44,512 nt of DNA from Oscillospiraceae bacterium (GTDB lineage Bacteria; Bacillota; Clostridia; Oscillospirales; Oscillospiraceae). Shown piece after piece: positions 42,621 through 44,512 of the stretch. Under the pieces are notes generated by a model. It was not told the origin of the DNA. It ran no database searches and saw only the letters and a program-made list of their open reading frames with translations. A program made the position numbers and the translations under genes. The DNA lies in NCBI GenBank assembly GCA_902798545.1, contig CADBWQ010000021.1:1-44512 (forward strand). The letters run 5' to 3'. Every line of letters begins with the position of its first letter. The stretch's first letter is position 1.

Positions 42621-42790
42621 CTTCTGACGCTATTATACTGCAAAGTGAAATAACATCAAGACAGCAAACACTGTAAAGACAAGCACACCCCTCTGGAGAC
42701 CGTACTGCGGGCGATGGTGAGTCAGAACTTCCCTACGGAGGAATTTTGTACGTCAGGGTGCACTACTGAAAACCGGGGGAATCAGAAACA

Positions 42791-42820
42791 GGAGAGCGGG
42801 TGTTCTCCTTTTCCTCTTTT
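42791..42820 (+). terminator. Probable intrinsic terminator before the HAD gene
   Basis: GGAGAGC, loop GGGT, GTTCTCC (42791-42808, one G-U pair), followed by TTTTCCTCTTTTT. It would block read-through from the debris region into the phosphatase gene. From 42621 to 42790 I see no supported gene. Confidence 0.55.
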
Positions 42821-42871
42821 TCAGGCACAGAAAGCTTTTCAACCCAATGCGCCTTTTATTTATAACGGGGC

Positions 42872-42900
42872 TGGAACAAAGCTTTTAGATGTGGTATATT
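42872..42900 (+). promoter_or_regulatory. Promoter for the HAD phosphatase
   Basis: TGGAAC (42872-42877), 17-bp spacer, TATATT (42895-42900), about 60 bp before the start codon. Confidence 0.5.
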
Positions 42901-42962
42901 GTATCGCTACGTATCTCCATGATCGGAACGGATAATTCAAGAACAAAGGAAGAGAGAAGCGT

Positions 42963-44102
42963 ATGGAAACGAGAACGGAAAACCGTTGGCGCAAGGCAAC
43001 CGTACTTGCGTTGATCCTCTGTCTGCTGCTGGGCATTCTGTATTTGACGGCGTTGGCCCCGAGAAGCCGAGGCGCGGGGACACCGCCGACCGGCGGGGGA
43101 GATCCGCTGGCCTCCTGGTCGGCCGATTCCGCGGTAAAAGCCGATATTCTCTCCTATGTCCAGGCAGTCACCGAAGAGGGAAGTGCGAACTATATCCCCG
43201 TGAAGGATCGCATTGCGGTGTTCGACATGGACGGGACCCTGACCTGTGAGACCTATTACACGTACTATGACACGATGATGTTCATCGAATACTGCCTGGT
43301 CGATCATCCGGAGCGCGTCTCGGCCGACTTGAAGCAGGTCGCCGCGTCGATCCGGCCGGGGTATCTCGCAGACGAGAACCTGGCCCGGAACTTTGCCAAA
43401 GCCTATGCCGGAATGACGACGGAAGAGCTCTATCGCTATGCGGTCGAATTCGGGCAGAAGAAAACCGAGAGCTTTCTCAACATGCGGTACATCGACAACT
43501 TCTACCTTCCCATGGCGGAGCTGGTTCGATACCTCTATGACAACGGCTTTACGATTTATGTGATCAGCGGCACCGAGCGCACGACCACCCGGGCGATTGT
43601 GGCGAATTCTCCCATCCGGGACTGCGTTACGCCGAACCACGTGATCGGCACGGATTTTGAAGTGAAGCAGGCGGGGTATGAAACCGAGCTCTCCAACATG
43701 AATTTCAAATACGAAAACGGAGACGAACTGGTCATTACCGGCGGCTTCATTCAGAAAAACCTCAACGGCAACAAATCCATCTATATCGAGCGGGAAATCG
43801 GACAGCGCCCGGTGCTGGCCTTTGGAAACAGCGGCAGCGATACGAGCATGCTCAACTACACGATCGACAGCCGGAACCCGTATCCGGCTCAGGCATATAT
43901 GGTGGTTGCCGATGACAATGTTCGGGAGTGGGGCACGCAGGACTGGGAGACGAAGTCGGCGGATTACATGGCGAAGGACTACGTTCCGATTTCCATGAAA
44001 AACGACTTTGCACGGATCTATGCGGAGGGCATCACCCCGGCCGCCCAGCAATTCCGGGAGCACGATTGGAATGCCGCTTTTTCGGAAGCAGAGGCAGCAT
44101 AG
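42963..44102 (+). CDS. Membrane-anchored HAD-superfamily phosphatase
   Basis: A 379-residue protein with a signal anchor at about residues 11-30, a short Gly/Pro-rich spacer, and a HAD hydrolase domain. Motif I is FDMDGTLT (Asp88 nucleophile, Asp90), motif II is the Ser202 in YVISGTE, motif III a Lys around NGNKS, and motif IV GNSGSDTSML. The cap between motifs I and II is helical, as in subfamily I (phosphoserine phosphatase-like). There is no lipobox Cys. The substrate is unknown; with the anchor pointing outwards, it may act on phosphate esters outside the cytoplasm. SD AAAGGAAGAG before ATG 42963. GC-rich like the two envelope genes to its left. Ends before a tandem terminator. Confidence 0.85.
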   Translation: METRTENRWRKATVLALILCLLLGILYLTALAPRSRGAGTPPTGGGDPLASWSADSAVKADILSYVQAVTEEGSANYIPVKDRIAVFDMDGTLTCETYYTYYDTMMFIEYCLVDHPERVSADLKQVAASIRPGYLADENLARNFAKAYAGMTTEELYRYAVEFGQKKTESFLNMRYIDNFYLPMAELVRYLYDNGFTIYVISGTERTTTRAIVANSPIRDCVTPNHVIGTDFEVKQAGYETELSNMNFKYENGDELVITGGFIQKNLNGNKSIYIEREIGQRPVLAFGNSGSDTSMLNYTIDSRNPYPAQAYMVVADDNVREWGTQDWETKSADYMAKDYVPISMKNDFARIYAEGITPAAQQFREHDWNAAFSEAEAA

Positions 44103-44121
44103 GCCCCGCTTTTTAGAACTC

Positions 44122-44155
44122 AACAGCCCACTTTCACCGGTGGGCTGTTTTTTTT
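44122..44155 (+). terminator. Strong terminator of the HAD gene
   Basis: AACAGCCCAC (44122-44131) pairs with GTGGGCTGTT (44140-44149), with eight T at 44148-44155. Confidence 0.9.
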
Positions 44156-44182
44156 AGTGCGCTCGCCGGGCGCACTAAAAAA
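44150..44182. terminator. Second hairpin sharing the T run
   Basis: TTTTTTAGTGCGC (44150-44162) and GCGCACTAAAAAA (44170-44182) form a perfect 13-bp stem with a 7-nt loop. On the minus strand it ends in six T, so it could stop transcription from the right. It shares the T run with the preceding terminator. Confidence 0.65.
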
Positions 44183-44362
44183 GTCGTACAGGCCTGTGAT
44201 TTTGATCTACCCACTTATGCCATCATCTCCGGCACGGAATCCCAGGACGGCAGCGTCACCCGGACCATGTACTCCAACAACATTCCTACTATCTGTGCAA
44301 CTGTGAATCCAGACGGCACCGCGGTATGGAAGGGACTCACGTTTCCGCTGATTGAGCGATAA
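44183..44362 (+). pseudogene. C-terminal fragment of an unknown gene
   Basis: A frame without start codon reads from the hairpin edge (44183) to TAA 44360-44362. About 59 residues look protein-like (SGTESQDGSVTRTMYSNN, then CATVNPDGTAVWKGLTFPL). No SD or start is present, so this would be the remaining tail of a gene cut off by the hairpin insertion or by deletion. No family is recognised. Confidence 0.4.
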
Positions 44363-44366
44363 AAAA

Positions 44367-44395
44367 TACCCCAGAGGACTGTTATCCTCCAGGGG
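44367..44395 (-). terminator. Minus-strand terminator near the right edge
   Basis: CCCC-x-GAGGA (44369-44378) pairs with TCCTC-xx-GGGG (44385-44395). On the minus strand the stem is followed by TATTTTTTAT. It predicts a gene transcribed leftwards from beyond 44396. In 44396-44512 itself I see AT-rich sequence and no supported gene. Confidence 0.55.
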
Positions 44396-44512
44396 AGAGA
44401 TGGGCAGACAAATTGGAATTTGTTACTCTGTCCGCTTCTTATTTTCATCAGTCAAAAAGTAGCGAATAAACATTATCCCCAACAAAATGATAATTGCCTC
44501 GAAAACATAAAA

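Noticed and set aside
42885-44123. 412-codon open frame on the minus strand opposite the HAD gene
   Set aside because: The plus strand shows all HAD motifs, an SD and a terminator. The minus frame would start within the plus-strand terminator region and has no SD.
44183-44362. Resemblance of the fragment's IISGTE to VISGTE in the HAD protein, suggesting a duplicated HAD piece
   Set aside because: Only six residues match and the surrounding residues do not follow the HAD pattern.

Overview
The window reads as a chromosomal segment of a low-to-mid GC Gram-positive bacterium of the class Clostridia (Bacillota), probably an anaerobe. Three things point there: the block yicC-remA-gmk-rpoZ-priA-def-fmt-rsmB-rlmN-prpC-prkC-rsgA, the cdaA-cdaR pair, and an NfnAB-type flavin/iron-sulfur transhydrogenase. 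Shine-Dalgarno sites are strong, TTG and GTG starts occur, and promoters are of the sigma-A type. I see no rRNA, tRNA or CRISPR array.

Layout. 1-0.8 kb: a short unexplained AT-rich stretch, then an S1-domain RNA-binding protein behind a 30-bp palindrome. 0.9-2.3 kb (minus): a membrane-anchored repeat protein, divergent from rpiB. 2.4-4.7 kb: rpiB, a membrane-anchored DUF4015-type glycoside-hydrolase-like protein and an acyl-ACP thioesterase. 4.9-10.3 kb: nfnA-nfnB, a CxxCxxC FAD protein and a MATE/MurJ-like flippase. 10.3-11.2 kb (minus): hibernation factor hpf and a zinc-ribbon protein. 11.4-14.8 kb: rsmI and a membrane-anchored clostripain-family protease. 14.9-18.9 kb (minus): an RluA-type pseudouridine synthase, a DUF4342 protein and pcrA. 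19-23.8 kb: prfC, a cyclodeaminase-family protein, cdaA, cdaR and an RseC-like protein. 23.8-35.2 kb: one dense, often overlapping block for nucleotide supply, replication restart, translation initiation, rRNA modification, PASTA-kinase signalling and ribosome assembly. 35.2-36.0 kb: yebC.

From about 36 kb the character changes. There is a repeat-rich, gene-poor stretch with a frameshifted small gene. Then come three visibly more GC-rich envelope genes: a seven-TM glycerophosphodiester phosphodiesterase, a 1006-residue MscS-type channel with Cache-like extracytoplasmic sensor regions, and a membrane-anchored HAD phosphatase. Debris lies between and after them, including an IS256-like end, a hairpin that sequesters a ribosome-binding site, and a C-terminal gene fragment. 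This right-hand part is the accessory region and holds the best candidates for undescribed biology, above all the Cache-MscS fusion and its neighbours.

How the genes work together: most of the window is growth housekeeping (rRNA modification, ribosome hibernation and rescue, c-di-AMP and Ser/Thr kinase signalling, lipid-II-type flipping, redox balance). The right end appears devoted to sensing at the membrane and phosphate-ester metabolism outside the cytoplasm.
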